Shown in pieces: positions 45,176 through 56,838 of a stretch of DNA of 64,000 bases. The DNA is from Hyphomicrobiales bacterium (GTDB lineage Bacteria > Pseudomonadota > Alphaproteobacteria > Rhizobiales > Beijerinckiaceae). Below the pieces are notes generated by a model. The model did not search any database. It worked only from the letters and a program-made list of their open reading frames with translations, and was not told the origin of the DNA. Where the stretch lies: the NCBI GenBank assembly GCA_003963405.1, contig RXIY01000035.1, positions 17,602 through 81,601 of the forward strand, in the 5' to 3' direction. Position 1 is the first letter of the stretch, and each line of letters opens with the position of its first letter. The position numbers and the translations under genes are program-made.

Positions 45176-46429
45176 ATGGATTCCATCGTCGAAGAGCATT
45201 TGGTCGCCTTTTTCACGAGCCTTGCAATTGGGCTTTTAATTGGCGTTGAACGCGAGCGTTCCGGTTCGGCGATAGGATTGAGAACGACGGCTCTGGCCGC
45301 ATTGTTTGGCGCTATGTCCGCCCTGGTCGGTCAAAGCGCCCTGGCCCCCTGGTTTCTCCCTGCAGCCTTATTGGCCGTGACGGCGGTTACGGTTTTAGGA
45401 TCAACCGGGACCGATGAGCGAGATCCTCATACCGGCGCCACGACGCGAGTATCGATTCTGCTCTCCTTCACGCTCGGGGCGATGGTCTGGCTAGGCCATG
45501 GCGCGTATGCAGTCATGCTGGCCATTACGGCTTCTGCGCTGCTTCATTTCAAAGCTGAGTTGCACGGGATCAGCGCCCGGATTACATCTCGGGATCTTGT
45601 ATCTGTCCTGCAGTTCGCCGCGCTTAGTTTTATCGTGCTCCCTCTGCTGCCGAAGGTCGGTTATGGACCTTACGGCGCCCTCAATCCGCACCATGTCTGG
45701 CTGATGGTGGTTCTGGTTTCTGGCCTAAGCTTGGCAGGGTATTTGGCCATGCGCATTGCCGGAGATCGCTTCGGCCCCCCTCTGCTGGGTTTACTCGGGG
45801 GCCTGGTCTCAAGCACCGCTACGACCCTCGTCTATGCCCGGCATGCGCGTCAAACCCCTGCTATGATGCCAACGTCGGCGTTTATTATTCTCATGGCGAA
45901 TTTGGTGGTGTCTGTTCGGCTGGGAGCAATTGCCTATGCAGCGGCTCCAACCCTTATGGCGACCCTATGGCCGATTTTGGCCGGCAATTTGTTCGCAGGC
46001 GGTCTGGCTGCGCTAGTCAGTTGGCTTCGTGGTAAGGAGAACGGTCCACTCCCCCCGCCGGATGTAACCAATCCAACCGAGCTGCGCGTCGCGCTCACTT
46101 TCGGGGCGATATATGCGGGCATCCTACTCTTGGTTTCGTGGCTATCCGACTGGGCGGGCGCTCGCGGGCTTTACTTGGCTGCCGCCGTATCGGGGTTGAC
46201 GGACCTCGACGCGATCTCATTATCGGCCATGAGGTTATTTGCAACGAATAAACTCAGCGCCGAGGCGGCGGCCTACGCCATTGGCCTAGCAATCCTTTCC
46301 AACCTTTGCTTCAAGACAGGGCTCCTGACGTGGGTTGCGGGCTACAGCTTCTTTCGGCGTTGCCTCCCGGGTTTAGCCGCAATCGGAATTGGTATTTTGG
46401 TCGGCGTCGCTTGGATCGCAAAGACTTGA
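45176..46429 (+). CDS. MgtC/SapB plus DUF4010 membrane protein
   Basis: A 417-residue membrane protein with about ten to twelve spans. The N-terminal third is MgtC-like (ASLAIGLLIGVERERSGSAIG-type motif with LRTTALAALFGAMSAL), and the remainder is DUF4010. MgtC proteins affect ATP synthase or Mg homeostasis in pathogens, but the long two-domain form is uncharacterised. It stands alone after the PRPP synthetase, with 136 bases of intergenic DNA. It has a plausible ATG at 45176 but no strong ribosome site. Confidence 0.88.
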   Translation: MDSIVEEHLVAFFTSLAIGLLIGVERERSGSAIGLRTTALAALFGAMSALVGQSALAPWFLPAALLAVTAVTVLGSTGTDERDPHTGATTRVSILLSFTLGAMVWLGHGAYAVMLAITASALLHFKAELHGISARITSRDLVSVLQFAALSFIVLPLLPKVGYGPYGALNPHHVWLMVVLVSGLSLAGYLAMRIAGDRFGPPLLGLLGGLVSSTATTLVYARHARQTPAMMPTSAFIILMANLVVSVRLGAIAYAAAPTLMATLWPILAGNLFAGGLAALVSWLRGKENGPLPPPDVTNPTELRVALTFGAIYAGILLLVSWLSDWAGARGLYLAAAVSGLTDLDAISLSAMRLFATNKLSAEAAAYAIGLAILSNLCFKTGLLTWVAGYSFFRRCLPGLAAIGIGILVGVAWIAKT

Positions 46430-46686
46430 AGTTATCTTCGACGAGCGTCCCACAGGACAACCGCGGCGCTGCGCTGAAAGCGCCGCGCGGATCGCCAATT
46501 GGCCACTGGGGCCGGGGCAAAAAGAGGGTCGCCTGCCGGGGCCGTCCAGCCAAGCAATCAATATTCATTTGGCCTGCGACGCCTTCTCAATTCCGCAACG
46601 AGCGCGCGGTATTATCTAATGGCCTATCAGACGGCGAGCTGCCCTTCGAGCGGCAAATGCTGTGACGAAGGCGGCATAACTCCAAG

Positions 46687-47103
46687 TTAAATTCTTCGCC
46701 GACGTTTGCGCGCCGCTCCTTTGATCGAATTGTTCGGATAGTTCCCCGGAGGCTGGAGTGTGCGCGCGCACCATCGCCATAAACATATCGCCGCGATCAA
46801 AAAGCTCTCTGAAGAGTCGTCGCCCAAGATGGCGCGCCGGATAACCGTCCCGACCTCAGCAAGGCGCGCGTTCCCCGAGGCAAGCTCACCCAGAGCGCTT
46901 GCGATCGTCTCATTCAGCCCATTATCGGCAATAAAGCGCCTATAGGCGTTGGCAGTCGTCGCAAATCCTGCCGGCACGCGAACGCCTTGTTGGTCGAGAT
47001 GGTGCAGCATTTCGCCAAGGGAGGCGTTTTTGCCGCCGACGCGTGGCACGTCGTTACGCCCCAGCTCTTCCATCCAGATGACGGGAGAGGAGTCTTTGGC
47101 CAT
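46687..47103 (-). pseudogene. N-terminal fragment of phosphoenolpyruvate synthase
   Basis: The first about 100 residues match the start of PEP synthase (PpsA): VIWMEELGRNDVPRVGGKNA, SLGEMLHHLDQQGVRVPAGF, ATTANAYRRFIADNGL. Similarity ceases after RRAIL, and the reading ends about 40 unrelated residues later. A complete enzyme is about 800 residues with a phospho-His domain, none of which is present. The start codon and initial sequence are intact, so this is a 3'-truncated gene, presumably left by a deletion or rearrangement. Confidence 0.85.
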
Positions 47104-47309
47104 AGCGCATTCCCACGGGACCCGATTGCTCGGATCAACGCGCCCCGAGTTTGGCGGTCGGCTGGGCGCGAAGGGTAGACATGTCGTTCCCGAGAGGCTT
47201 TTCTAGGGAGCATGGCGCCTCTCGCAAGATTGAGCCGCTACGTCGCGCAAACATCCCCGATTTTGTAGCTCGCATGGCGGTGCGCCCCGCCGAACGTTTG
47301 CTTGGCGCT

Positions 47310-48254
47310 TTAAAATCTCTCCCAAATCTTGCGGACTACCACCTCTCGATAGATACGCTCTACATCTTGCTTCCGGCAGAGCTCCGTGCCAGCGGCAAGG
47401 ACCGCGGCCGTTCCAGCCGCATTACCGTAACGGAAGGCGTCTTCCAAGCATTGCCGAGAAGCGAGGCTCCAGACCAGACCGCCCAGGAAACTGTCACCCG
47501 CGCCGACCGCGCTGACGGCCTCAACTGGCGTTCCTTGCGCGCGCCAGGCGCGATCCTTGGAGACGAGGAGGGCTCCTTGATCTCCAAGCGTGAGGGCGAC
47601 GAGTTCGCTGCGTCCCTCTTCGACAAGCATGCGGCTGGCCTCGACCCATGCCTGTTCATTTTCGAGGGGCGCGCGAGCCAGCTCCTCCAGCTCACGCAAA
47701 TTCGGCTTGATCAGATAAACCCCTTCCGTCAATGCGGCTTCGAGCGAAGCTCGGGAACTATCCACGATGAATCTGGCGCCCGCTTGCTTCGCCGCTCTGG
47801 CGACCCGGCCGTAGAAGTCCTCGGGGACCCCAGGCGGCAGGCTGCCGCTCGCGACCAAGAGCGGCCCCATGTGTGAGATTACTGCATCGAAGCATTGACG
47901 CCACTCTTGCTCGGAAAGTTGCGGCCCGGGCAAGACGAACCGGAATTGATCGCCAGTTTCCTTCTCTGATACAGTAAAATCTGCGCGAGTTTCCTCGGAC
48001 CCTATGAACGCCAGGCTTGCAACCCCTTCTTCAGCGACGAGACGCCGCAGCAACTGACCAGTCGATCCGCCCACCGGGTAGATCGCCGTGACGTCCGCTC
48101 CAAGGCGGCGGACGACGCGCGCCACGTTGATCCCCCCACCCCCTGGATCTCGTTTTAGCGCTTCGCAGCGCAGCTTACGGATGGGCTTGACCCTGTCGAC
48201 GCGTGTCGAAAGATCGATCGAAGGATTCATGCAAAGAGTAACGACGTCTGTCAC
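47310..48254 (-). CDS. pfkB: PfkB-family sugar kinase (6-phosphofructokinase type)
   Basis: A 314-residue ribokinase-fold kinase. The substrate motif PGGGGINVARVVRRLG and the catalytic anion-hole motif AVGAGDSFLGGLVWSL are clear. Length and sequence are closest to E. coli PfkB or 1-phosphofructokinase/tagatose-6-phosphate kinases. GTG 48254 follows GGAGGCGG ideally and begins DVVTLCMNPSIDLSTRV, the usual PfkB N-terminus; an open extension to 48407 is not protein-like. It lies beside a PEP synthase fragment, which suggests the remnant of a central-carbon cluster. Confidence 0.88.
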   Translation of the reverse strand: MTDVVTLCMNPSIDLSTRVDRVKPIRKLRCEALKRDPGGGGINVARVVRRLGADVTAIYPVGGSTGQLLRRLVAEEGVASLAFIGSEETRADFTVSEKETGDQFRFVLPGPQLSEQEWRQCFDAVISHMGPLLVASGSLPPGVPEDFYGRVARAAKQAGARFIVDSSRASLEAALTEGVYLIKPNLRELEELARAPLENEQAWVEASRMLVEEGRSELVALTLGDQGALLVSKDRAWRAQGTPVEAVSAVGAGDSFLGGLVWSLASRQCLEDAFRYGNAAGTAAVLAAGTELCRKQDVERIYREVVVRKIWERF

Positions 48255-48381
48255 GGTCCGCCTCCTTCCAACGTCGCCTGCAGCTTCAAAACGACGCGCA
48301 AATTGGCTCAGGGCTTTTGGCGAGCGATCGCTTTCACCGGCAAGCTTGCAAACGCATAGCTTTTTCTCGCTAAGCGAATTT

Positions 48382-48843
48382 CTAATCCACCCGGCTCTCT
48401 TCGCCATTTTTCCGAGGAGCGCACAGGAGCGCTATGCCGAACATGCTCGCGAACCAAGTGACAACTGCAACAAGCACATTGCCCCACCACAGATTGCCCA
48501 GCGCGAACCCGCAGGCCAGCACGGCGGCCGCGAGAAGCGTGGTGAATTTCAGAAACTTGCTCTCGAACGCCTGTTCGTCCGCGCGTTCATTGAGGGAGGG
48601 CTCGTCCCGATCGGCGGCAGGCTCATCGGCAAGCTCATTTTTTTCGCAAGCGCTCGCCGCGGTCCGGCTCCCAGAGGCTCTGATTCCGGCGGTTGCAAGT
48701 CCAGCCGCCAACCAGACAGCTGCGACCCACCCGTCGTCACGAACGACCCCACTGACAGTCCCCGCTGCGCAGGTGACGAAAAAGACCTCTAGAACGTGAT
48801 TAAGCCGTCGATGTGCTTGCGAATATGTGGCGATCATTGGCAT
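48382..48843 (-). CDS. Small membrane protein of unknown function
   Basis: A 153-residue protein with four hydrophobic spans in two hairpins (LEVFFVTCAAGTVSGVV, WVAAVWLAAGLATAG; LLAAAVLACGFALGNLWW, LVAVVTWFASMFGIALL). An acidic loop of about 45 residues (EKNELADEPAADRDEPSLNE) separates the pairs. It lies 127 bases upstream of pfkB in the same orientation. I do not recognise its family. A later ATG at 48837 is equally possible. Confidence 0.65.
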   Translation of the reverse strand: MPMIATYSQAHRRLNHVLEVFFVTCAAGTVSGVVRDDGWVAAVWLAAGLATAGIRASGSRTAASACEKNELADEPAADRDEPSLNERADEQAFESKFLKFTTLLAAAVLACGFALGNLWWGNVLVAVVTWFASMFGIALLCAPRKNGEESRVD

Positions 48844-51023
<2,180 letters not shown>

Positions 51024-51027
<4 letters not shown>

Positions 51028-51308
51028 TTGAAGAGCCAGAAAACCACGACCGCCTCGACGCGGCTGTCCGGGTGAGGCGGGAGCGGCGCGCGCTCTGGCG
51101 CCGCGAGGGCGAGCGGTCGCTTGGTCAAAATCTCGCGATGATCGGCGCTCTAGGGTGGACCATCGTCACACCCGCACTCGCCGGCGTCTTTGCTGGACGA
51201 TGGCTGGATAAGCGATTTGCTTCCGGCGTCTTCTGGACCCTTGGGCTGCTCACCGCCGGCCTGGCGGTCGGATGCGTGCTCGCCTGGAAGAGGATGCACC
51301 GCGAATGA
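51024..51308 (+). CDS. atpQ: N-ATPase accessory membrane protein AtpQ
   Basis: A 94-residue protein with a charged N-terminus and two spans (NLAMIGALGWTIVTPALAGV and SGVFWTLGLLTAGLAVGCVL). This layout fits the AtpI-like subunit called AtpQ, which is unique to N-ATPase operons. It may assist c-ring assembly. The G-x3-W-x-D-K-R motif at the loop (GRWLDKRF) is typical. Coupled by ATGA overlaps on both sides. Confidence 0.85.
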
Positions 51309-51589
51309 TTTGCCAGACATGCGCTTCGGTCGCCGGCGTCTCCGCCGCGGCGTTTGCAGGATTCGCCTTTGGCGTCGCCTATTTCATAGTCTTGCGTCGA
51401 ACCGTCTCGCTCTTTGCCGCCGGCGGTGGTTGGTTGCCGCTTTCGGCGCTCACTTTGGGCCGCCTCGTCGCCGTCACGGTTTTCTTCGCCTTTGCGGCGC
51501 GCCTGGGCGCCGCGCCGTTGCTTGCCGCGTTTCTGGCTTTCCTCTTGGCGCGCGCGGCAGTGCTCCGTTTCTTTCGGAGCGGCGAATGA
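51305..51589 (+). CDS. atpR: N-ATPase accessory membrane protein AtpR
   Basis: A 94-residue membrane protein with three spans, in the position and of the size of AtpR, the second N-ATPase-specific protein. A conserved basic residue inside the middle span (ALTLGRLVAVTVFFAFAAR) and VLRRTVSLF after the first span are as expected for the family. The ATG at 51305 overlaps the atpQ stop, and its own stop overlaps the next gene. Confidence 0.82.
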   Translation: MICQTCASVAGVSAAAFAGFAFGVAYFIVLRRTVSLFAAGGGWLPLSALTLGRLVAVTVFFAFAARLGAAPLLAAFLAFLLARAAVLRFFRSGE

Positions 51590-53286
51590 GGCGCTCGTCG
51601 CCCCTCATAAACGTGGCGCCTCCTCGGGTCCGACACAGGCGCCCGATCAACAAAATCGCCGCGCGCTTGGCGCTCATTTGGCTTTCATTCGTTTGGCTTC
51701 CTGCCGCCTTTGCCGCGAACGATCCCTGGAGGACATGTCGTGGCGCCGAGCCCGACGCCCGCATCGCAGCCTGTTCTAGAATTATCGCGAAAGGCGGCCA
51801 GCGAAATAAGCGCGGTCAGGTCGAGGCCTATGTCAATCGGGCCGCCGCCTATCGGGCCAAGAGCGACGTCGGTCGCGCCCTTGCCGATCTCGACAAGGCG
51901 TTGAAACTTGATCCAAAGTCGGCGGCGGCTCTCGAGGAACGCGCGACGCTCTATCTCGACAAGAACGATTTCGATGCAGCGATTTCGGACAATAGCGTCG
52001 TGATCGCCTCACGGCCGACAGATGTTGCGGCTTTTTATGGTCGGGGCGAAGCCTATCGCGCCAAGAACGACCTTGAGCGCGCTATCGCCGATTACGACAA
52101 AGCGCTCCACCTCGATCCAGGCTTCGAAGCCGCCTATGCCGGGCGCGCCAAAGCTTTTCGGGCCAAGGGCGACATCGACAAGGCGCTGGCGGATTTCACG
52201 GAGGCGGTGAAGCTTACGCCACAGTCGCCCGCCTTACGCATCGAGCGTGGCGACGCCTATCAGGCGAAGGGCGATCTGAATTTAGCGCTCGCCGACTATG
52301 ACGCGGCGCTCGAACTCGATCCCAGGCTCGCGGACGCTCGCGACAGCCGTGGTTTGGTCTTCCTCGCCAAGGGGGATTTCGACAAAGCGGTGGAGGATTT
52401 CAGCGCCGCCATCGAGCTTGACCCTAGTTCTGCGCGGGCGTTGCTCAACCGGGCCAGGGCCTACCGCAGCAAAGGCGACGTCGCGCGCGCCCGGCAGGAT
52501 CTGCAAGCCGCGTTGAGGCTCGATCCGCAGCTCGCGGCCGCTCAAGAGGCGCTTGGCGCGTTGCAGGGCTCCAACGACAAAAAAGCTGCGCCGCCTGCGT
52601 CTGGCGAGAGGCGCGCGAGGCCGTCTCCTCTCGAGAGCGTTGTCCTTTTCCGTGTCGGTCCGGTCCCCGTCACGCGGCCCGTCGCGACGACTTGGGCGAT
52701 CATGCTTTTTCTGAGCCTCGGCTCCTGGCTAATGACGCGCGGCTTGCGATCGGGCCCTGGTCGACGCCAGGCCGTTCTGGAACTCCTCTTGACCGGCATC
52801 ATGAGCCAAATCGAGGATGTCATTCGCAAAGACTCGCGGCCCTTTCTTCCGCTGGTCGGAACGCTGTTCATCTTTCTGGTGGCCGCGAATCTGTCCCCCA
52901 TGCTTCCCGGGGTCGAAGCGCCCACAAGCAAGCTCGAAACGCCGGCGGCGCTCGCGCTCATCGTCTTCTTCTCCGTGCATTATTACGGCGTGCGAACGCG
53001 GGGCCTCCTTGGCTATCTCGCAAGCTTTGCCGAACCCAAGCTCATCATGCTGCCGCTCAATATCGTCTCGGAAGTGACGCGAACCTTCTCGTTGATGGTG
53101 CGCCTCTTTGGCAATGTGATGAGCGGGGAATTTGTGATCGGCCTCGTCCTAACGCTCGCTGGGCTTTTCGTGCCGATCCCCTTCATGCTGATCGAAATCC
53201 TGCTGGGAATCATTCAAGCTTACATCTTTACGGTGCTGGCGATAGTTTTCATTGGGGCGGCGATCGGTAGCGTGGAAAAGGGCTAA
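51586..53286 (+). CDS. atpB: N-ATPase subunit a fused to an N-terminal seven-TPR domain
   Basis: One uninterrupted 566-residue frame. Residues 1-25 are basic and 26-43 form a hydrophobic signal or anchor ending AAFAAN. Residues about 51-78 ([20 protein letters not shown]) match the start of alphaproteobacterial periplasmic TPR proteins. Residues 79-316 are seven consecutive 34-residue TPRs, each with the RAxxYRAKGDxxxALADxDxA pattern. A short linker follows, and from about 347 to 566 there is a complete subunit a ([31 protein letters not shown]). The essential Arg is R506, in [12 protein letters not shown]. Standard N-ATPase subunit a is about 220-250 residues, so the TPR part is an addition. 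ATG 51586 overlaps the atpR stop and no other start or stop intervenes. If the first segment acts as a signal, the TPRs would be periplasmic, the side on which the subunit a N-terminus normally lies. Confidence 0.9.
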   Translation: MRRSSPLINVAPPRVRHRRPINKIAARLALIWLSFVWLPAAFAANDPWRTCRGAEPDARIAACSRIIAKGGQRNKRGQVEAYVNRAAAYRAKSDVGRALADLDKALKLDPKSAAALEERATLYLDKNDFDAAISDNSVVIASRPTDVAAFYGRGEAYRAKNDLERAIADYDKALHLDPGFEAAYAGRAKAFRAKGDIDKALADFTEAVKLTPQSPALRIERGDAYQAKGDLNLALADYDAALELDPRLADARDSRGLVFLAKGDFDKAVEDFSAAIELDPSSARALLNRARAYRSKGDVARARQDLQAALRLDPQLAAAQEALGALQGSNDKKAAPPASGERRARPSPLESVVLFRVGPVPVTRPVATTWAIMLFLSLGSWLMTRGLRSGPGRRQAVLELLLTGIMSQIEDVIRKDSRPFLPLVGTLFIFLVAANLSPMLPGVEAPTSKLETPAALALIVFFSVHYYGVRTRGLLGYLASFAEPKLIMLPLNIVSEVTRTFSLMVRLFGNVMSGEFVIGLVLTLAGLFVPIPFMLIEILLGIIQAYIFTVLAIVFIGAAIGSVEKG

Positions 53287-53297
53287 GGAGCTTTGCG

Positions 53298-53537
53298 ATG
53301 GACCCAAAAAGCCTCAGTATCATCGGCGCCTTTGTCGCCGTCTCGATGGGCGCGATCGGCCCGGCGTTGGGCGAGGGCCGCGCCGTCGCGGCGGCGATGG
53401 AGGCGATCGCCCGCCAACCGGAAGCGGCGGGGCCGATCTCGCGCACGCTCTTCGTCGGTCTCGCCATGATCGAGACGATGGCCATCTATTGTCTGGTTAT
53501 CGCGCTTCTGCTGCTCTTTGCTAACCCTTACGCGTGA
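53298..53537 (+). CDS. atpE: N-ATPase rotor subunit c
   Basis: A 79-residue two-helix hairpin. Helix one has E26 ([15 protein letters not shown]), the loop ARQPEAAGP, and helix two has the ion-binding E59 with T60 and Y64 ([14 protein letters not shown]). Two carboxylates plus hydroxyl and Tyr ligands are typical of N-ATPase rings and of Na+-binding designs, but a proton-driven ring with two carboxylates has also been described for this class. It starts 11 bases after the fused subunit a. A normal length and clean start make it secure. Confidence 0.93.
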   Translation: MDPKSLSIIGAFVAVSMGAIGPALGEGRAVAAAMEAIARQPEAAGPISRTLFVGLAMIETMAIYCLVIALLLLFANPYA

Positions 53538-53540
53538 TCC

Positions 53541-54284
53541 ATGACCTTCGACTGGTGGACGCTCGGACTTCAGACGGTCAATTTCGCCGTCCTCGTGTGG
53601 TTGCTTCACCGGCTTCTCTATCAGCCGGTGCTGCGCATGATTGATTCGCGGCGCGCGGAGATGGAAAAGCAGTACGCCGAAGCGAACGCGGCCACCGTCA
53701 AAGCGCAGCAAGAGCTCGCTGAGGTCGAGGCGGCGCGCGCCAAAATCGCGGGGGAGCGCGAGGCGACGCTGACCATGGCGGCGGCCCAAGCCGAGGAGGC
53801 GGCCAAGGCGCGACGCGCTCAGGCGGAAAGCGAGGCTGCCGTGCTGCTTGAAGGAGCGCGCAAGTCGATCGCCGAGGAACGCCAGCAAGTTGTCGCCGAA
53901 GCCAGAAGCGTCGCCGTCGATCTCGGCGCGGAGGTCGCCCGCCGCCTCCTCGAGGCGGCGCCGTTGAAGGCGCGCTCGGAGGCCTGGCTGGATCAGATCG
54001 ATCATTACCTTGCAGCGCTTCCCCGATCGGAAAGGATTGCGCTCGCCAAGCAGCTTGAAAATAGCGAGGCCCTCGTTGTGGTGACGGCGTCGCCGCTGCG
54101 CCCGGAGGAGGCCGAGACCTGGCGGGCGCAGCTGCGGCGTCTTCTCGGCGACGGCGTCTCCGTAACGTTTAACGCGGACCCGCTTCTCCTTGCTGGAGCC
54201 GAACTGCATTTTCCCGCCGCCGTTCTGCGTTTTTCCTGGCAAAATGCGCTTCAGCTGGCTCGCTTGGAACTTGAGGCGTCGTGA
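53541..54284 (+). CDS. atpF: N-ATPase subunit b, extended form
   Basis: A 247-residue peripheral stalk subunit with one N-terminal span (LQTVNFAVLVWLLHRLLYQ), a long charged coiled coil (residues about 40-130, MEKQYAEANAATVKAQQELA) and a C-terminal domain that resembles subunit delta (about 150-247). N-ATPase operons lack a separate delta gene, and this extended b provides that role. It overlaps the alpha gene at GTGATG. Confidence 0.88.
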   Translation: MTFDWWTLGLQTVNFAVLVWLLHRLLYQPVLRMIDSRRAEMEKQYAEANAATVKAQQELAEVEAARAKIAGEREATLTMAAAQAEEAAKARRAQAESEAAVLLEGARKSIAEERQQVVAEARSVAVDLGAEVARRLLEAAPLKARSEAWLDQIDHYLAALPRSERIALAKQLENSEALVVVTASPLRPEEAETWRAQLRRLLGDGVSVTFNADPLLLAGAELHFPAAVLRFSWQNALQLARLELEAS

Positions 54285-55819
54285 TGGCTCTTGTCCAAGA
54301 ACTGCGCGACTGGGCCAGTCGAAGCCGCGAGAAGATCCGCGACGTCTCGCTCGGACCTCGGTTGGAGCAGATCGGCCGGGTTGTCCAGGTCGGCGATGGC
54401 GTCGCGACGGTAAAAGGCCTGCCGAGCACGCGGCTCGATGAACTGCTTGTATTCGAAGGTGGGATAAGGGGGCTCGCGGTCGATCTGGGCGAGGGCGCCA
54501 TCGGCACGGTGCTGCTCGGCGATACGAGCCCAATCCAAGCGGGGAGCGTCGTCAGAGGAACCGGCGAAGTCGCGCGCGTGCCGGTTGGCGAAGCGCTTCT
54601 GGGGCGCGTCGTTGATGCGCTCGGCGGGCCCCTCGATGGCGGCGGGGCAATCGTTTCCACCAAGCTCGCGCCCGTCGATCAGCCCGCGCCGTCGATCGTC
54701 GATCGTGCGCTCGTCACGCGGCCGCTCGCGACGGGCCTTCTGGTGGTTGACGCGATGATTCCGCTCGGCCGCGGTCAGCGTGAACTGATCATTGGCGACC
54801 GCGGCACCGGCAAAACCGCCATTGCGGTCGACGCAATCATCAATCAACGCGCCACCGACGTCATTTGCGTCTACGCTGCAGTCGGACAAAAGGCGTCGAC
54901 GGTCGCCCAAGTCGTCGACGCCGTGCGGCGCTACGGCGCCCCCGATCGTTGTCTCTTCGTCATTGGGGAAGCGAATGCGGCGCCGGGCTTGCAATGGCTG
55001 ACTCCTTATTCCGCTTGCACCATGGCCGAGTATTTTATGGGCCGCGGGCGTGACGTTCTGCTCGTGATCGACGATCTCACGAAGCACGCCGCGGTCTACC
55101 GACAGGTTTCGTTGCTGCTGCGCCGGCCGCCCGGTCGCGAAGCCTATCCGGGCGATATTTTCTACATTCATTCGCGCCTCCTCGAACGGGCCGCGAAGCT
55201 TGCCCCCGAGCTTGGCGGCGGCTCGCTCACCGCGCTGCCGATCGCCGAGACCCAAGCCGGCAATATCAGCGCCTATATTCCGACCAATCTGATTTCGATC
55301 ACGGACGGCCAGATCTATCTGGATCCGCGTCTTTTTTACGAGGACCAAAAACCGGCGGTCGACATTGGCAAGAGCGTGTCCCGCGTCGGCGGCAAGACGC
55401 AAGCGCCGGTCTTAAAGGCGCTCTCCGAAAGCCTCCGGCTCGAATACGCCCAGTTTCTGGAGCTCGAAGTCTTCACCCGTTTCGGCACGATGGTCGACGA
55501 GCGCACCCGCAAAGTGATCGAACATGGCAAACGTATCCGAGCCGTCCTCCGCCAGCCGCAGTTCGCGCCGTTGACGCTCGGCGAAGAGGTCGCGCTGCTC
55601 GTGGCGTTGAGCCAAGGCGTTCTCGACAACCTCCCGCTCGAAAGGATCGGAGACTTCCTCGGCGGCTTGGGAGCCTGGCTGAGAACCGATTGCCCGGAGG
55701 CCGCGGCGCTCGGCGATGAGGCGCGACCTCTATCGGATGATCTCCGCGCGCGCCTCACGGCGTCCCTCAACGCCCTAGCCCGCACCCTTGGGCCAGCATC
55801 GCAAGGGAGCCAGCAGTGA
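54284..55819 (+). CDS. atpA: N-ATPase subunit alpha
   Basis: A 511-residue regulatory nucleotide-binding subunit. The P-loop GDRGTGKTAIAVDAI, GRVVQVGDGVATVKGL, GQKASTVAQVVDAVRRYGAP and RPPGREAYPGDIFYIHSRLL are canonical. The essential arginine finger follows in the SVSRVGGKTQAP segment. A GTG at 54281, one codon earlier, overlaps the atpF stop and is an alternative start. It ends in a GTGA overlap with gamma. Confidence 0.93.
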   Translation: MALVQELRDWASRSREKIRDVSLGPRLEQIGRVVQVGDGVATVKGLPSTRLDELLVFEGGIRGLAVDLGEGAIGTVLLGDTSPIQAGSVVRGTGEVARVPVGEALLGRVVDALGGPLDGGGAIVSTKLAPVDQPAPSIVDRALVTRPLATGLLVVDAMIPLGRGQRELIIGDRGTGKTAIAVDAIINQRATDVICVYAAVGQKASTVAQVVDAVRRYGAPDRCLFVIGEANAAPGLQWLTPYSACTMAEYFMGRGRDVLLVIDDLTKHAAVYRQVSLLLRRPPGREAYPGDIFYIHSRLLERAAKLAPELGGGSLTALPIAETQAGNISAYIPTNLISITDGQIYLDPRLFYEDQKPAVDIGKSVSRVGGKTQAPVLKALSESLRLEYAQFLELEVFTRFGTMVDERTRKVIEHGKRIRAVLRQPQFAPLTLGEEVALLVALSQGVLDNLPLERIGDFLGGLGAWLRTDCPEAAALGDEARPLSDDLRARLTASLNALARTLGPASQGSQQ

Positions 55820-56688
55820 CGCGTCTGGCCGAAATTCAAGCCCACCTCGACAGCATCGGAGAGCTTCGCAACATCATCGGCGCGATGCGCTCCCTCGCCG
55901 GCATGCGGTTGCAGGAGACGCAGCATTCGCTTCCTGCGGTTCGGCGCTATGCAGAGGCCGTGGCGGCTGCGCTCGCGAGCACTCTCCCGCTCATGCGGGA
56001 GCCAATGACTGAGCGCGCCTTAGAATCTGCGCCCCGAGCCGTTATCCTTTGCTTCTCGGAGCATGGATTCGTCGGAGGCTTTAACGAACGTCTCGCAGAC
56101 GCCGCAGAACGCGCGCTTTCGCCCCAGGATCTGCTTTTCGTTCTGGGAACCCGGGGCGCAACTCTCCTGGCCGGGCGCGGGCGGCGCATTGCTTGGTCAC
56201 GGCCCATGGCGACGCGCGTGGCGGGGGCGCCTGAGACAGTCCGTCGTGTGACCTCCGAGCTTTACATGCGTATTGCCAGGGGCGAGATTTCTCGGGTGGA
56301 GGCAATGTTCGCCCGGCGTCTCGAAGGCGGCGCGCCGACGATCGAGCAGCGCCTTCTTCTGCCGCTTGATCTCACATTGCTTGCGGCCAAGCAGCCGCGC
56401 CACCCGCCCCTCCACAATTTGAATCCGATCCGCCTGCATGAAATGCTGATGGCGGAACATGTGTTCGCGCTCCTGTCCGAAGCGGCGGTCGAATCGATGG
56501 CGAGCGAGAACGCCGCGCGTTTCGCCGCCATGGGGTCAGCCCACGACAATGTGTCGAAAAAGCTCGATCAGTTGCGCCAAGCCGAGCGAGAGGCTCGCCA
56601 AAATGAGATTACGACCGAACTTCTCGATCTCATCACTGGCGCCAGCGCGCAGGGCCAAGGACAAGGCGAGGAGATCGATCGTCGGTGA
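55816..56688 (+). CDS. atpG: N-ATPase subunit gamma
   Basis: A 290-residue central-shaft subunit. The N-terminal helix has the expected INxM-like region (IGELRNIIGAMRSLAGMRLQ) and the C-terminal helix carries the terminal helix motif (LDQLRQAEREARQNEITTEL). The middle domain is divergent from housekeeping gamma. It begins with GTG 55816 overlapping the alpha stop. It completes the D-C-Q-R-B-E-F-A-G order that defines an N-ATPase operon. Confidence 0.9.
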   Translation: MTRLAEIQAHLDSIGELRNIIGAMRSLAGMRLQETQHSLPAVRRYAEAVAAALASTLPLMREPMTERALESAPRAVILCFSEHGFVGGFNERLADAAERALSPQDLLFVLGTRGATLLAGRGRRIAWSRPMATRVAGAPETVRRVTSELYMRIARGEISRVEAMFARRLEGGAPTIEQRLLLPLDLTLLAAKQPRHPPLHNLNPIRLHEMLMAEHVFALLSEAAVESMASENAARFAAMGSAHDNVSKKLDQLRQAEREARQNEITTELLDLITGASAQGQGQGEEIDRR

Positions 56689-56838
56689 CCTTTTGCTAAA
56701 AAAGGCCGCGGCGGCTGCTAAGGAGGATCTGGCGATCCCGCCAAGGCAAGCGACCGCGCGCGGCAGTTTTTCCATCCATGGCTTTGGGGTCGACCATCCA
56801 TGACTTCAGGCGCCCAAATTGGTCGCGCCTTTGCAGAG

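Noticed and set aside
46619..46690. Cys-rich 23-codon ORF resembling a small copper-binding peptide
   Set aside because: No ribosome site or conserved context. It lacks the core and accompanying biosynthesis genes of a methanobactin locus, so it is most likely chance.
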